Assembly (NCBI RefSeq): GCF_041435015.1
Contig: NZ_CP107989.1
Location: forward strand, 7,750,001 to 7,814,000
Direction of reading: 5' to 3'
DNA: 64,000 bases
DNA from: Streptomyces canus
GTDB taxonomy: Bacteria > Actinomycetota > Actinomycetes > Streptomycetales > Streptomycetaceae
In this document: positions 32,451 to 41,484 of the stretch, piece by piece
Layout of the letters: the number at the start of each line of letters is the position of its first letter
Numbering within the stretch: position 1 is the stretch's first letter
Notes under the pieces: model-generated
The model's input: the letters and a program-made list of their open reading frames with translations, nothing else
Databases searched by the model: none
What the model was told of the DNA's origin: nothing
Program-made: the position numbers and the translations under genes

Positions 32451-33731
32451 ATGAAGACGATCCCGTACTGGATTGAGACCGCCGGTCCGTTTCCCGACCG
32501 CTCGGGCAAGCCCCTCTCCGAGGACGCCGACCTGGTGGTCGTAGGCGCCGGCCTGACGGGTCTGTCCACCGCCCTCCACACCGCCCGCAAGGGTGCTCGC
32601 GTCACCCTCGTCGAAAAGGGCCAGATCGGCTCCGGTGCCTCAGCTCGCAACGGCGGCATGGCCAACCTGGGCTTCACCATCGGTGTGGGCCAGGCCATCC
32701 GCCGGTACGGACTGGAGCGGGCCCGCGAGATCTACACCTCCTACGGCGAGGCCGTGGACACCGTCGAGCGGCTCGTGAACGAGGAGTCCATCGACTGCGA
32801 GTTCCGCCGCGTCGGACGCCTGGGTGTCGCGTCCCGCCCCGCGCACTTCGAAGGCAAGAAGGCCCAACAGCGCGACCTGGCCAAGCACTTCGGACACGAG
32901 ACCATTCTGATCGGTAAGTCCGAGCTGCGTTCCGAGATCGGCTCCGACGCCTACCACGGCGGCCTGCTCGACCCGTTCAGCGCCGCACTGCACGTCGGCC
33001 GCTTCGTACGCGGCATGGCCGAGGCCTGCGAGCGCACCGGTGTCGAGATCCACGAGCGCAACGCGGCCATCGGTGTGCGGCGCACCGCCGGCGGCCGGTT
33101 CGAGGTCAGCACCGAGCGCGGTGTGATCCGCGCCGGGCAGGTCATGATGGCCACCGACGCCTACACCGACAAGAACTTCCCGTGGCTGCGCCGCCGGCAG
33201 GTCTGCCTGGGCAGCTTCATCATCGTGACCGAGCCGCTCGGCGAGGACCTCGCCCGGGACATCATCCCGAAGGCCCGCCTCATCGTCGACTCCAACCAGG
33301 TCTGCCACTACTTCCGGCTCACCCCGGACAACCGGCTGCTGTTCGGCGGCCGAGCCCGCTTCGCGCCGTCGGACCCCACCTCGGACAAGAAGAGCGGGGC
33401 CGTCCTGTTCCGTGAGATGTGCGAGATCTTCCCCCAACTCGCCCGCACGAAGGTCGAGTACGTGTGGGGCGGCTCCGTCGGCTTCGCGATGGACCGCATC
33501 GTGCACGCCGGGCAGACCGAGGACGGCGTCCACTACTCCATGGGATACGCGGGCCACGGCGTGCAGATGGCCACGCACATGGGCCAGGTCATGGCCGAGG
33601 TGATCGACGGCCACCCCGAGGTCAGCCCGGTCCGCGACCTGGCCCCGCCCCGCATCCCCCTCTACAACGGCACCGCCTGGTTCCTGCCCTTCGCGGGCGC
33701 CTACTACAAGACGCTGGACCGCATCCGCTGA
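32451..33731 (+). CDS. FAD-dependent oxidoreductase, PuuB/DadA-like
   Basis: A 426-residue DAO-family flavoprotein. It begins YWIETAGPFPDRSGKPL, then the FAD-binding VVVGAGLTGLSTALHTARKGARVTLVE and GASARNGGM, the combination typical of gamma-glutamylputrescine oxidase-like enzymes. The C-terminal GYAGHGVQMATHMGQVMAE closes the FAD site. It probably oxidises an amine to an aldehyde, the substrate of the dehydrogenase encoded next. ATG 32451 has GGAGA 7 nt upstream; the 103-bp gap before it may hold a separate promoter. Confidence 0.85.
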   Translation: MKTIPYWIETAGPFPDRSGKPLSEDADLVVVGAGLTGLSTALHTARKGARVTLVEKGQIGSGASARNGGMANLGFTIGVGQAIRRYGLERAREIYTSYGEAVDTVERLVNEESIDCEFRRVGRLGVASRPAHFEGKKAQQRDLAKHFGHETILIGKSELRSEIGSDAYHGGLLDPFSAALHVGRFVRGMAEACERTGVEIHERNAAIGVRRTAGGRFEVSTERGVIRAGQVMMATDAYTDKNFPWLRRRQVCLGSFIIVTEPLGEDLARDIIPKARLIVDSNQVCHYFRLTPDNRLLFGGRARFAPSDPTSDKKSGAVLFREMCEIFPQLARTKVEYVWGGSVGFAMDRIVHAGQTEDGVHYSMGYAGHGVQMATHMGQVMAEVIDGHPEVSPVRDLAPPRIPLYNGTAWFLPFAGAYYKTLDRIR

Positions 33732-33772
33732 CCGGTCGGCAGCCCCTCCACACCTTCAAGGAGATACCCACG

Positions 33773-35224
33773 ATGACTGTCGTCCGTGATGTTCCCAAGC
33801 AGCTGTTCATCGGCGGTGCCTGGCAGGACGCCGCGTCCGGCCGGACCCTGTCCGTCGACAACCCGGCCACCGGCGAGGAACTGTGCCGGGTCGCCGACGC
33901 CTCACCCGCCGACGGCCGGCGTGCCGTTGAGGCGGCGGTCGCCGCGCAGGCCGCCTGGGCCGCCACTCCGCCCCGGGTGCGCAGCGAGATCCTGCGCCGC
34001 GCCTACGACCTCATCATCGCGCGCACCGAGGACCTCGCGCTGCTGATGACCCTGGAGATGGGCAAGCCGCTGGCCGAGGCGCGTGCCGAAGTCGCCTACG
34101 GCGCGGAGTTCTTCCGCTGGTTCTCCGAGGAGGCCGTCCGTATCGACGGAGGCCTGACCACCGCCCCCGACGGCAGGAACCGCCTGCTGGTCACCCGTCA
34201 GCCCGTCGGCCCCTGCCTGCTCATCACCCCCTGGAACTTCCCCCTCGCGATGGGTACGCGCAAGATCGGCCCCGCCATCGCCGCCGGCTGCACCATCGTC
34301 CTCAAACCCGCCCCCCAGACCCCCCTGACCAGCCTCGCCCTGGCGGAGATCCTCACCGAAGCGGGTCTGCCGGCCGGTGTGCTCAACATCGTCACCACCA
34401 CCGACGCCGCCGGCCTCGTCGAACCTCTCCTGCGCGGCGGGAAAATCCGCAAACTCTCCTTCACCGGCTCCACCCAGGTCGGCCGGATCCTGCTGGCCCA
34501 GTGCGCCGACACCGTCATCCGCACCTCGATGGAACTGGGCGGAAACGCCCCCCTCATCGTCTTCGACGACGCCGAGCTCGACGTCGCCATCGAGGGCACC
34601 ATGGTCGCCAAGATGCGCAACATGGGCGAATCCTGCTGCGCAGCCAACCGCATCTACGTCCACACCTCCGTCGCCGACGAGTTCGCCACCCGCCTCGCCG
34701 CCCGCATGGCCGCCCTGAAGGTCGGCGACGGCACCGCACCCGGCACCGACGTCGGACCCCTCATCGACATCGCCGGCCGCAGCAAGGCCCACGACCTGGT
34801 ACGGGACGCCGTCAAGCGCGGCGCCACCGTGCTCACCGGCGGTGAACTCCCCGACGGGCCGGGCTGCTTCTACCCGCCCACCGTCCTCACCGGCATCGCC
34901 GCCGAATCGGCGATCATCGACAGCGAGATCTTCGGCCCGGTCGCCGCGATCCGTACCTTCGACACCGAGGACGAGGCCGTCACCGCCGCCAACGACACGG
35001 AATTCGGCCTGGCCGCCTACCTGTTCACCCAGAACCTCGACCGCGCCCTGCGCGTCGCCGAACGCCTCGAAAGCGGCATGATCGGCCTCAACACCGGACT
35101 GGTCTCCAACCCCGCAGCGCCCTTCGGCGGCGTCAAGCAGTCCGGCCTGGGCCGCGAAGGCGGACGCGTCGGCATCGACGAGTTCCTGGAGTACAAGTAC
35201 ATAGCCGTCCCCGTCGGAGCCTGA
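33773..35224 (+). CDS. NAD(P)-dependent succinate-semialdehyde dehydrogenase-like enzyme
   Basis: A 483-residue aldehyde dehydrogenase of the GabD class. Visible are the oxyanion asparagine in ITPWNFPLAM, cofactor motif FTGSTQVGR, general base in MELGGNAPLIVF and the catalytic cysteine region GESCCAANRIYVH, where two adjacent cysteines occur. The C-terminal PFGGVKQSGLGREGG matches SSADH. It would oxidise the semialdehyde produced by the upstream flavoenzyme to a dicarboxylate entering the TCA cycle. The next gene starts 1 nt after its stop. Confidence 0.88.
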   Translation: MTVVRDVPKQLFIGGAWQDAASGRTLSVDNPATGEELCRVADASPADGRRAVEAAVAAQAAWAATPPRVRSEILRRAYDLIIARTEDLALLMTLEMGKPLAEARAEVAYGAEFFRWFSEEAVRIDGGLTTAPDGRNRLLVTRQPVGPCLLITPWNFPLAMGTRKIGPAIAAGCTIVLKPAPQTPLTSLALAEILTEAGLPAGVLNIVTTTDAAGLVEPLLRGGKIRKLSFTGSTQVGRILLAQCADTVIRTSMELGGNAPLIVFDDAELDVAIEGTMVAKMRNMGESCCAANRIYVHTSVADEFATRLAARMAALKVGDGTAPGTDVGPLIDIAGRSKAHDLVRDAVKRGATVLTGGELPDGPGCFYPPTVLTGIAAESAIIDSEIFGPVAAIRTFDTEDEAVTAANDTEFGLAAYLFTQNLDRALRVAERLESGMIGLNTGLVSNPAAPFGGVKQSGLGREGGRVGIDEFLEYKYIAVPVGA

Positions 35225-35225
35225 C

Positions 35226-36209
35226 ATGCCCGAGCGACTCGTCGTCCTCCACCGCGGCAACCGGCCCCCCGCCACCGCACTCATCGAACGCCTCGCGGAC
35301 ACCGTCTACGCCACCGAGGAAGAACTGCCCTACCTCCTCCCCGGCGCCGACGCCCTCCTGGCCTGGGTCACCATCACCCCGGCCATCCGCGAGGCCTGGC
35401 CCGACAACCCGGACAAGGCACCCCGCTGGGTCCACGCGGCCTCGGCGGGCGTGGACTCCTTCCTGTTCCCCGCCCTGGTGGACGATCCGGGCGTTGTCCT
35501 GACCAACGCCCGCGGGGTCTACGACCAGCCGACCGCCGAGTACGTCCTCGGCCTGATCCTCGCCCTGGCCAAGGACTTCCCCGGCACCTGGGAGCACCAG
35601 CGGCGCCGCGAGTGGCGTCCGCGCCCCAGCGACGGCATCACCGGACGCACCGTGCTGGTCTGGGGGACGGGGCCGATCGGCCGGGCCATCGCCCGGCTGC
35701 TGCGCGCCGTCGGGATGCGGGTGTGCGGCGCGGGCCGCAAGGCCCGCACGGACGACCCCGACTTCGGCACGGTCCACGGTGCGTCGACCCTGCGCTCCGC
35801 CCTGACGGAAGCGGACTACGTCGTCCTGGCCGCACCCCTCACCCAGGGCACCCGGGGCATGGTCGACGCCTCCGTGCTCGCCGCCATGAAGCTCGGGGCA
35901 CGGCTGATCAACGTGGGCCGGGGCGGACTCGTCGACGAGGAGGCGCTGGTCGACCATCTCGCCGCCGGACGGCTCGGCGGCGCGGCCCTGGACGTGTTCG
36001 CCCAGGAACCGCTGCCTGCCGTATCACCCCTGTGGGACATGCCCGGCGTGATGATCTCCCCGCACACGGCGGGCGAGACCACCAGCGAGCGGGAGGCGCT
36101 CGTCGAGGTGTTCCTCGACAACCTCACCCGGCACCTCGAGGGCCGGCCGCTGCGCAACGTGGTGGACAAGCGGCGCGGATACGTGGTCGACGGGACGCAC
36201 CCCGCCTGA
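35226..36209 (+). CDS. D-2-hydroxyacid dehydrogenase family protein
   Basis: A 327-residue NAD-binding dehydrogenase. The Rossmann motif is VLVWGTGPIGRAIARLLRAVG; the catalytic arginine lies in INVGRGGLVDEEALVDHL, the glutamate in ALDVFAQEPLP and the histidine in ISPHTAGET. It is the last gene of the run starting at 26306. It would reduce a 2-oxoacid or oxidise a D-2-hydroxyacid; which one in this pathway is unknown. Confidence 0.85.
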   Translation: MPERLVVLHRGNRPPATALIERLADTVYATEEELPYLLPGADALLAWVTITPAIREAWPDNPDKAPRWVHAASAGVDSFLFPALVDDPGVVLTNARGVYDQPTAEYVLGLILALAKDFPGTWEHQRRREWRPRPSDGITGRTVLVWGTGPIGRAIARLLRAVGMRVCGAGRKARTDDPDFGTVHGASTLRSALTEADYVVLAAPLTQGTRGMVDASVLAAMKLGARLINVGRGGLVDEEALVDHLAAGRLGGAALDVFAQEPLPAVSPLWDMPGVMISPHTAGETTSEREALVEVFLDNLTRHLEGRPLRNVVDKRRGYVVDGTHPA

Positions 36210-36266
36210 GGGCGGCACTATCGGCACAAAAGGACAGGCACTCAACACGTCGCGCCCGCACATGTC

Positions 36267-36321
36267 TTGACTCCTGTTTTCAGCCACCCCAATACTCGTC
36301 GGCAACGTTCACGTGAACGTT
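36267..36321 (+). promoter_or_regulatory. Promoter and palindromic operator of the sugar importer operon
   Basis: TTGACT (36267-36272) and AATACT (36291-36296) with 18-bp spacing form a good vegetative promoter. The predicted start near 36303 abuts a perfect 18-bp palindrome, AACGTTCACGTGAACGTT (36304-36321), which is of the size and symmetry of LacI-family operators. A repressor here would block the operon starting at 36374. No regulator is encoded beside it. Confidence 0.65.
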
Positions 36322-36373
36322 CACGGCAGCTTGACATCGTTGTCCTACCCGTCCGGAAAGCGAGTGCGCGCCC

Positions 36374-37675
36374 ATGCCACACCGAACGATGTCCCGAAGG
36401 CGCCTGCTCGGTGCCTCTCTCGGCGGGGCGGGTGCCGCTCTGCTGGGCCTGTCGGGGTGCGGGAGCGCGAGCGGCTCGATCTCCGCGGGCACCGACCACC
36501 TGACGATCTGGTACTGGAACGGCTCGCTGAGTGCCAAGCTGCTCGCCACCTCCGCACGCGGCGTGCCGGGGGCGAGGGGGCTGAAGGTCAAGGGTGCCTC
36601 GATCGCGGGCGATTACCGGGGCAAGCTGCGGACCGTCATGGCGGCCCGTGCCTATGTGCCGGACCTGGCCTGTCTCAACTCCCCGATCGGGGACTACTTC
36701 CCGGACGAGAGCGAGTTCGTGGACCTGAAGGACCTGGGCGCGGACGCCGTCGAGGACGAGTACCTCGCCTGGAAGTGGAAGAGCTGCGTCAGCCCGTCCG
36801 GCCGGATGATCGGTTTCCCGCTGGACGCCGGTCCCACCGCGCTCTACTACCGACGTGACCTGTTCGAGCAGGCCGGTCTGCCCACCGAACCGGAGGAGGT
36901 CGCGGAGGCCACCTCGACCTGGGAGAAGTACCTCCAGGTCGGCAAGACCCTCAAGGCGAAGGCGCCGAGCCACCCGTATCTGGTCTCGCAGATCGCCTAC
37001 GTGTTCCGGATGGCGCTCTACCAGAGCCCCAAGCAGTTCGTGGACGCCGACAACCGCTTCATCGGCGACCAGGAACACGTGAAGCGCGCCTGGGACCTGG
37101 CCGTGGAGACCTACCGGCAGGGGTTGAGCGCCCGGGCCCTGGACGGCACGCCCGACTTCAACTCGGCCCTCAGCGGCGGCCGTATCGGCACGATCAACAA
37201 CGCGGTCTGGTACATCGGCGGCCTCAAGGACACCGCGCCCAGGACCTCGGGGAAGTGGCGGCTGACCACCATGCCGGACGGCCCGGCGAACTACGGCGGG
37301 TCCTACGTCGGCATCACCCGCTACTGCCGTGATCCGGAAGGGGCGTTCGCCTTCCTGAAGTGGATGCTCGGCCCCGCGAACCAGCTGAAGAGCTATCAGG
37401 AGATGTCGCTGTTCCCCACCACCCCGGCCGTGTACTCCCAGCCGGCGATGCGCGAACCGGACCCGTTCTTCGGCGGGCAGATCCCCGTCGACGTCTTCGG
37501 ACCGGCGGCGAAGAAGGCCCCGGTGATCTTCTTCAGCGCCTACGAGAACACCGCGAACACCCCGGTCTACCAGGAGCTGACGAACGTGGAGACGCTCGGC
37601 AAGAACCCCGACAAGGCCTGGCGCGACGCCATGAACGCCGCCGAACGGGCGCTCGCCCAGCGGGGGGTGAGCTGA
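36374..37675 (+). CDS. Sugar ABC transporter substrate-binding lipoprotein
   Basis: A 433-residue family 1 solute-binding protein. The export signal has three arginines (SRRRLLGASLGGAGAALLGLSGC) and a lipobox with the lipidated cysteine near residue 29. The mature protein begins DHLTIWYWNGS. The conserved binding-fold segment FPLDAGPTALYYRRDLFEQAGL identifies it as a carbohydrate binder. It opens an operon with two permeases and no ATPase, so a shared MsiK-type ATPase is expected, as usual in Streptomyces. Confidence 0.88.
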   Translation: MPHRTMSRRRLLGASLGGAGAALLGLSGCGSASGSISAGTDHLTIWYWNGSLSAKLLATSARGVPGARGLKVKGASIAGDYRGKLRTVMAARAYVPDLACLNSPIGDYFPDESEFVDLKDLGADAVEDEYLAWKWKSCVSPSGRMIGFPLDAGPTALYYRRDLFEQAGLPTEPEEVAEATSTWEKYLQVGKTLKAKAPSHPYLVSQIAYVFRMALYQSPKQFVDADNRFIGDQEHVKRAWDLAVETYRQGLSARALDGTPDFNSALSGGRIGTINNAVWYIGGLKDTAPRTSGKWRLTTMPDGPANYGGSYVGITRYCRDPEGAFAFLKWMLGPANQLKSYQEMSLFPTTPAVYSQPAMREPDPFFGGQIPVDVFGPAAKKAPVIFFSAYENTANTPVYQELTNVETLGKNPDKAWRDAMNAAERALAQRGVS

Positions 37676-37676
37676 C

Positions 37677-38678
37677 ATGGCCACCCTGGCACAGGCACCT
37701 CCGTCCGACAGCACCGAGGAGCCGGCCCGCACGGAGGCACCGCGGGGGAGGTGGCGGCGTCATCTTCCGCCGTACGTCGCCATCTCGCCGTACTACATCC
37801 TCTTCGCCCTCTTCGGCGCCTTCCCGGTGTTCTTCTCGTTCTACCTGTCCTTCCACGACTGGGACGGCATCGGGAGCATGAAGTTCGTCGGGTTCCGGCA
37901 GTACTACTGGCTGCTGCATGACTCGGTGTTCTGGCACTCGATCGTCAACACCTTCGAGATCTGGTTCATGTCCACGGTGCCGATGCTCTTCCTGGCGCTG
38001 GTACTGGCGTTCCTGCTGCACTCGCAGGTGCGGTACTCGGCCGCCTGGCGGGTGGCGTACTTCATTCCGAACGTCACCTCCATGGTCGCCATGACCATCG
38101 TGTTCGGGTCGGTCTTCGCGCAGGCGGGGCTCGCCAACTCGCTGCTCAAGGCGGTCGGGGTGGACGGCATCGGCTGGCTGACCTCCTCCCTCGGGATCAA
38201 GTCGGCGATCTCCCTCATGGTCATCTGGCGGTGGGTCGGTTACAACGCCCTGATCTTCCTGGCCGGTCTCCAGGCCATCCCGAACGAGCTCTTCGAGGCC
38301 GCCCGGGTCGACGGGGCGAGCAGCCGCCAGGTGCTGTTCCGGGTCGTCGTGCCGCAGCTCAGGCCGGTGATCCTGTTCGCCATCATCACCTCCACCATCG
38401 GCGGCCTCCAGATCTTCACCGAGTCGCAGGTGCTCTTCTACTCGGACGACCCGGGCACCGCGGGCGGTCCCGGCCAGGAAGGCATGACGATCGTGCTCTA
38501 TCTGTGGCAGAAGTCCTTCAACGACCTCCAGTTCGGCTACGGCGCCGCGATGGGCTGGATCCTCTTCGCACTGATCGCCGTCTTCGCCGTCATCAACTGG
38601 CGGCTGGTGTCCGGGGGCGACCGCGACGACCGCCGCGGTATCCCGCTGCTGCGCAAGGGAGGCCGCAATGGCCGCTGA
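37677..38678 (+). CDS. Carbohydrate ABC transporter permease (MalF type)
   Basis: A 333-residue permease with six helices. The EAA loop is ELFEAARVDGASSRQVLFRVVVPQLRPVILF (about 203-233). The N-terminal YVAISPYYILFALFGAFPVFFSFYLSFHDWDG is typical of sugar importers. The ATG follows the binding-protein stop by 1 nt, and its end overlaps the next permease by 11 nt. Confidence 0.9.
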   Translation: MATLAQAPPSDSTEEPARTEAPRGRWRRHLPPYVAISPYYILFALFGAFPVFFSFYLSFHDWDGIGSMKFVGFRQYYWLLHDSVFWHSIVNTFEIWFMSTVPMLFLALVLAFLLHSQVRYSAAWRVAYFIPNVTSMVAMTIVFGSVFAQAGLANSLLKAVGVDGIGWLTSSLGIKSAISLMVIWRWVGYNALIFLAGLQAIPNELFEAARVDGASSRQVLFRVVVPQLRPVILFAIITSTIGGLQIFTESQVLFYSDDPGTAGGPGQEGMTIVLYLWQKSFNDLQFGYGAAMGWILFALIAVFAVINWRLVSGGDRDDRRGIPLLRKGGRNGR

Positions 38679-39537
38679 GCACACGAACTCCCACGCCGGC
38701 CTCGCGATCGGCGCCGGCAGCAGGCGGACCCGGGTCCTGGTACGGGTCGCCCTGCTCCTCGGGGTGCTGGTCTCCCTCTTCCCGTTCTACTGGCTGGTGG
38801 TGATGGCCTCCGTCACCACCCAGGACATCCTGGCCTACCCGCCCCGGCTGGTGCCCGGCACCCAACTCCTGCACAACATGCGGGAGGTGATCGACCGGAT
38901 CGATTTCTTCACCTCCCTCTTCAACACGGTCGTGGTGGCCACGGTCGGCACACTGCTGGTGCTGTTCTTCGACTCCCTGGCGGCCTTCGCCTTCGCCAAG
39001 TACGAGTTCCCGGGGAAGGGGATTCTCTTCGGCATCCTGATGGCGACGTACATGATCCCGTCGCAGCTGGCGCTGGTGCCGCAGTTCGTCACCATGGCCG
39101 AGTTCGGCTGGGCGGGCACGTTGAAGGCGTTGATCATCCCGGGGGCGGCCAACGCGTTCGGCATCTTCTGGATGCGCCAGTACGCCCAGAACTCGTTGCC
39201 GGACGAACTCCTCGACGCCGGCCGGATCGACGGCGCCGGCTTCTTCCGGCTCTACGCGCAGGTCGCGCTGCCGCTGTTCCGGCCCGCGCTCGCCTTCCTC
39301 GGCATCTTCACCTTCATCAGCCTCTGGAACGACTACATCTGGCCCCTGGTGGTGATGGTCAACCCCGACAAGGTCACCCTCCAGGTCGCCCTGGCCAACC
39401 TCAACATCGCCTACAACACCGACTACGCGGTGGTGATGGCCGGCGCGCTGATGAGCGTCCTGCCGCTGATCGTCGTCTTCCTGATCGGCGCACGGCACTT
39501 CCTGCGGGATCTCGCGGCGGGGGCGACGAAGATGTGA
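38668..39537 (+). CDS. Carbohydrate ABC transporter permease (MalG type)
   Basis: A 289-residue second permease. The EAA loop is ELLDAGRIDGAGFFRLYAQVALPLFRPALAFLGIFTFISLWNDYIWPLVV, whose WNDYIWPL is a MalG-type signature. The operon ends here, 23 nt before the Nudix gene. Substrate is not evident from sequence; the nearby plant-polymer genes suggest an oligosaccharide. Confidence 0.9.
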   Translation: MAAEHTNSHAGLAIGAGSRRTRVLVRVALLLGVLVSLFPFYWLVVMASVTTQDILAYPPRLVPGTQLLHNMREVIDRIDFFTSLFNTVVVATVGTLLVLFFDSLAAFAFAKYEFPGKGILFGILMATYMIPSQLALVPQFVTMAEFGWAGTLKALIIPGAANAFGIFWMRQYAQNSLPDELLDAGRIDGAGFFRLYAQVALPLFRPALAFLGIFTFISLWNDYIWPLVVMVNPDKVTLQVALANLNIAYNTDYAVVMAGALMSVLPLIVVFLIGARHFLRDLAAGATKM

Positions 39538-39560
39538 ACGCGGGTGGGTAGGGTCCCGGG

Positions 39561-39965
39561 ATGGGAAAGGGTGAGGGCGTTCCGGAGAAGGTGGCCTGGG
39601 TTCTCGTGCGTGACGGGCGGGTGCTCGTGACACGCAGCCGCGGTGTGGATGTCTTCTACTTCCCGGGCGGGAAGAGGGAGCCGGGCGAGTCCGATGCCGA
39701 GACCTTGGCGCGCGAGATCGTCGAAGAACTCCGGTCCCGGGTCGATACGACCACGATGGTGCACGTCGGCACCTTCGAGACGCGGAGGGACGACGGACGC
39801 ACCGAGTTCCGGATGATCTGTTACACCGCCGAGTGCACCGGTCCGCTGGTTGCCTCGAGCGAGATCGAAGAGACGGACTGGTTCGGCTACGGCGACCGTG
39901 AGCGGGTCTCGGCCGTGGACCGGATGGTGTTCGACGCGCTGCACGCCTCCGGCCTACTGCTCTGA
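39561..39965 (+). CDS. Nudix hydrolase
   Basis: A 134-residue Nudix protein. The Nudix box reads G-G-K-R-E-P-G-E-S-D-A-E-T-L-A-R-E-I-V-E-E-L (about 38-59), with the metal-binding REIVEE intact but the usual glycine after EE replaced. It hydrolyses a nucleoside-diphosphate-linked compound; the exact substrate is unknown. TAGGGT (39549-39554) lies 6 nt before the ATG with no ribosome site, suggesting a leaderless transcript independent of the permease operon. Confidence 0.88.
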   Translation: MGKGEGVPEKVAWVLVRDGRVLVTRSRGVDVFYFPGGKREPGESDAETLAREIVEELRSRVDTTTMVHVGTFETRRDDGRTEFRMICYTAECTGPLVASSEIEETDWFGYGDRERVSAVDRMVFDALHASGLLL

Positions 39966-40026
39966 GGGGACAGGCCGGGGTTCGGTACCATGCGGGGAGA
40001 GTCTCCGGTTCGCGAGGAGTGTCTGG

Positions 40027-40593
40027 ATGACGCCGGTCAGGCCCATGCGCGCGGACGCTCGGCGCAACTACGAGCGGTTGCTGAAGGTGGCGGCGGAAGC
40101 CTTCGCCGAGCATGGGGAGGGCGCGTCGCTGGACGACATCGCCAAGCGGGCCGGTGTGGGGTCCGGGACGCTGTACCGGCATTTCCCCACGCGGCAGGCC
40201 CTGCTGGAGGCGGCGTACGTGGACCGTGTCGAGGGGTTCGCGCGCCGGGCCGACGAGCTCGCGGAGGAGTTGCCGCCGGGGGAGGCGCTGGCGGAGTGGC
40301 TGTACGAGCTGTGCGTCGGGACGATTCAGGTACGCGGGCTGAAGACGCTGCTGGGGTCGGCGGTGGCGGACGCGAGCGATGCGGTGCTCACGGTGTGCGG
40401 GACGCATGTGCGGGGGGCGGCGACGCGGCTCGTGGAGGCGGCGCGGGCGGAGGGGACGCTGCGGGCGGATGTCGAGCCGATCGAGTTGCTGCGGCTGGCG
40501 CACGGGGTCGTCGGCGCGGCGGAGTTGGCGGACGGCGGGGGCGAGTCCATCCGGCGTTACCTGTCACTGCTCACGGAGGGGCTGCGGGCGTAG
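40027..40593 (+). CDS. TetR-family transcriptional regulator
   Basis: A 188-residue TetR protein. The helix-turn-helix is in NYERLLKVAAEAFAEHGEGASLDDIAKRAGVGSGTLYRHFPTRQALLEAAY (about 15-65); the C-terminal domain reads VRGLKTLLGSAVADASDAVLTVCGTHVRGAATRLVEAA. ATG 40027 has GAGGAG upstream. Targets are unknown; it is tail-to-tail with a methyltransferase and downstream of a Nudix gene. Confidence 0.87.
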   Translation: MTPVRPMRADARRNYERLLKVAAEAFAEHGEGASLDDIAKRAGVGSGTLYRHFPTRQALLEAAYVDRVEGFARRADELAEELPPGEALAEWLYELCVGTIQVRGLKTLLGSAVADASDAVLTVCGTHVRGAATRLVEAARAEGTLRADVEPIELLRLAHGVVGAAELADGGGESIRRYLSLLTEGLRA

Positions 40594-40604
40594 TCGGTCG
40601 TGGG

Positions 40605-41369
40605 TCAGCCTGCCAGCCGCGCTTTCCAGATCTCCTCGCTGGGCCATTGCCGGGCCCAGTCGGCGGAAACCTCCGGATAGTCCTGGTGGGCATGCCGGGG
40701 CGCTTGAATCTCCAGCAGGTCCTCGACGACGAAGCCGCAGGAGCGAAGCAGACGGAGCATCTCACCATGCGGCAGGATGAACTCCACGTGCGATTCCCGG
40801 TGCAGCCGGGTCAGGCCGAACTGCCCGCGGGACAGCGTGGTGGACACCGGTCCCTCGGACGGCACGCACAGCGCGAACAGCGGTGAGTAGCGCATGAAGA
40901 CCAGCCGGCCACCGGGAACGAGGAGCCGGGCCGCCTCCGGGATCCACTGGTAGGGGTCGCACCACAACGAGGCGCCGAATTCGCTGATCGCCAAGTCGAA
41001 GGTGTTGTCCTCGTAGGGCACCTTCTCGGCATTGCCCAGGATCAGCGGGAAGTCGATGCCGAACTCCGCCTGCATCGCGCGAGCGGTGGCGAGCTGCTTC
41101 TCCGAGAGGTCGATCCCGACCGGGTGGGCGCCCGCTCCGGCGAGCCAGGCGGAAACGTAGGCGGTACCGCAGCCCAGCTCGATGGCGCGCATCCCGTCGA
41201 TGCCGTCGGGAAGGACGCGGGCCTGCGACTCGGGGGTGGCCCACAGTCCCCAGGACGGTTCCGTGCGCGCCCAGTGATCACGGGCGAGCGGCCCGTGCCA
41301 CGCGGCCGCCTCGTCATCCCAGAAGCGTCGGTTCTGCTCCAGATGGTCCGCAGGGCCGTCATGAGTCAT
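40605..41369 (-). CDS. Class I SAM-dependent methyltransferase
   Basis: A 254-residue Rossmann-fold methyltransferase. Motif I is AIELGCGTAYVSAWLAGAG, followed by the acidic ribose-binding VGIDLSEKQL and the motif II/III segment EDNTFDLAISEFGASLW. The end reads SADWARQWPSEEIWKARL. The family methylates small molecules; substrate unknown. ATG 41369 begins the conserved THDGPADHLEQNRRFWDDEA. Confidence 0.85.
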   Translation of the reverse strand: MTHDGPADHLEQNRRFWDDEAAAWHGPLARDHWARTEPSWGLWATPESQARVLPDGIDGMRAIELGCGTAYVSAWLAGAGAHPVGIDLSEKQLATARAMQAEFGIDFPLILGNAEKVPYEDNTFDLAISEFGASLWCDPYQWIPEAARLLVPGGRLVFMRYSPLFALCVPSEGPVSTTLSRGQFGLTRLHRESHVEFILPHGEMLRLLRSCGFVVEDLLEIQAPRHAHQDYPEVSADWARQWPSEEIWKARLAG

Positions 41370-41420
41370 GAAGGCATTCGATCGAAGATGCCGGTGCTGC
41401 GGCAACGCAATTACACAGTC

Positions 41421-41452
41421 GGTGGGGGGCCGACTCGCGCAGGCCCCCCACC
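41421..41452 (-). terminator. Hairpin terminator of the TerD gene
   Basis: A perfect 11-bp stem GGTGGGGGGCC (41421-41431) / GGCCCCCCACC (41442-41452) with a 10-nt loop begins 33 nt after the stop of the TerD gene on the reverse strand. No U-run. Confidence 0.75.
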
Positions 41453-41484
41453 ACTCACCGCCTGGCCATGCACCGCATCGTGCA

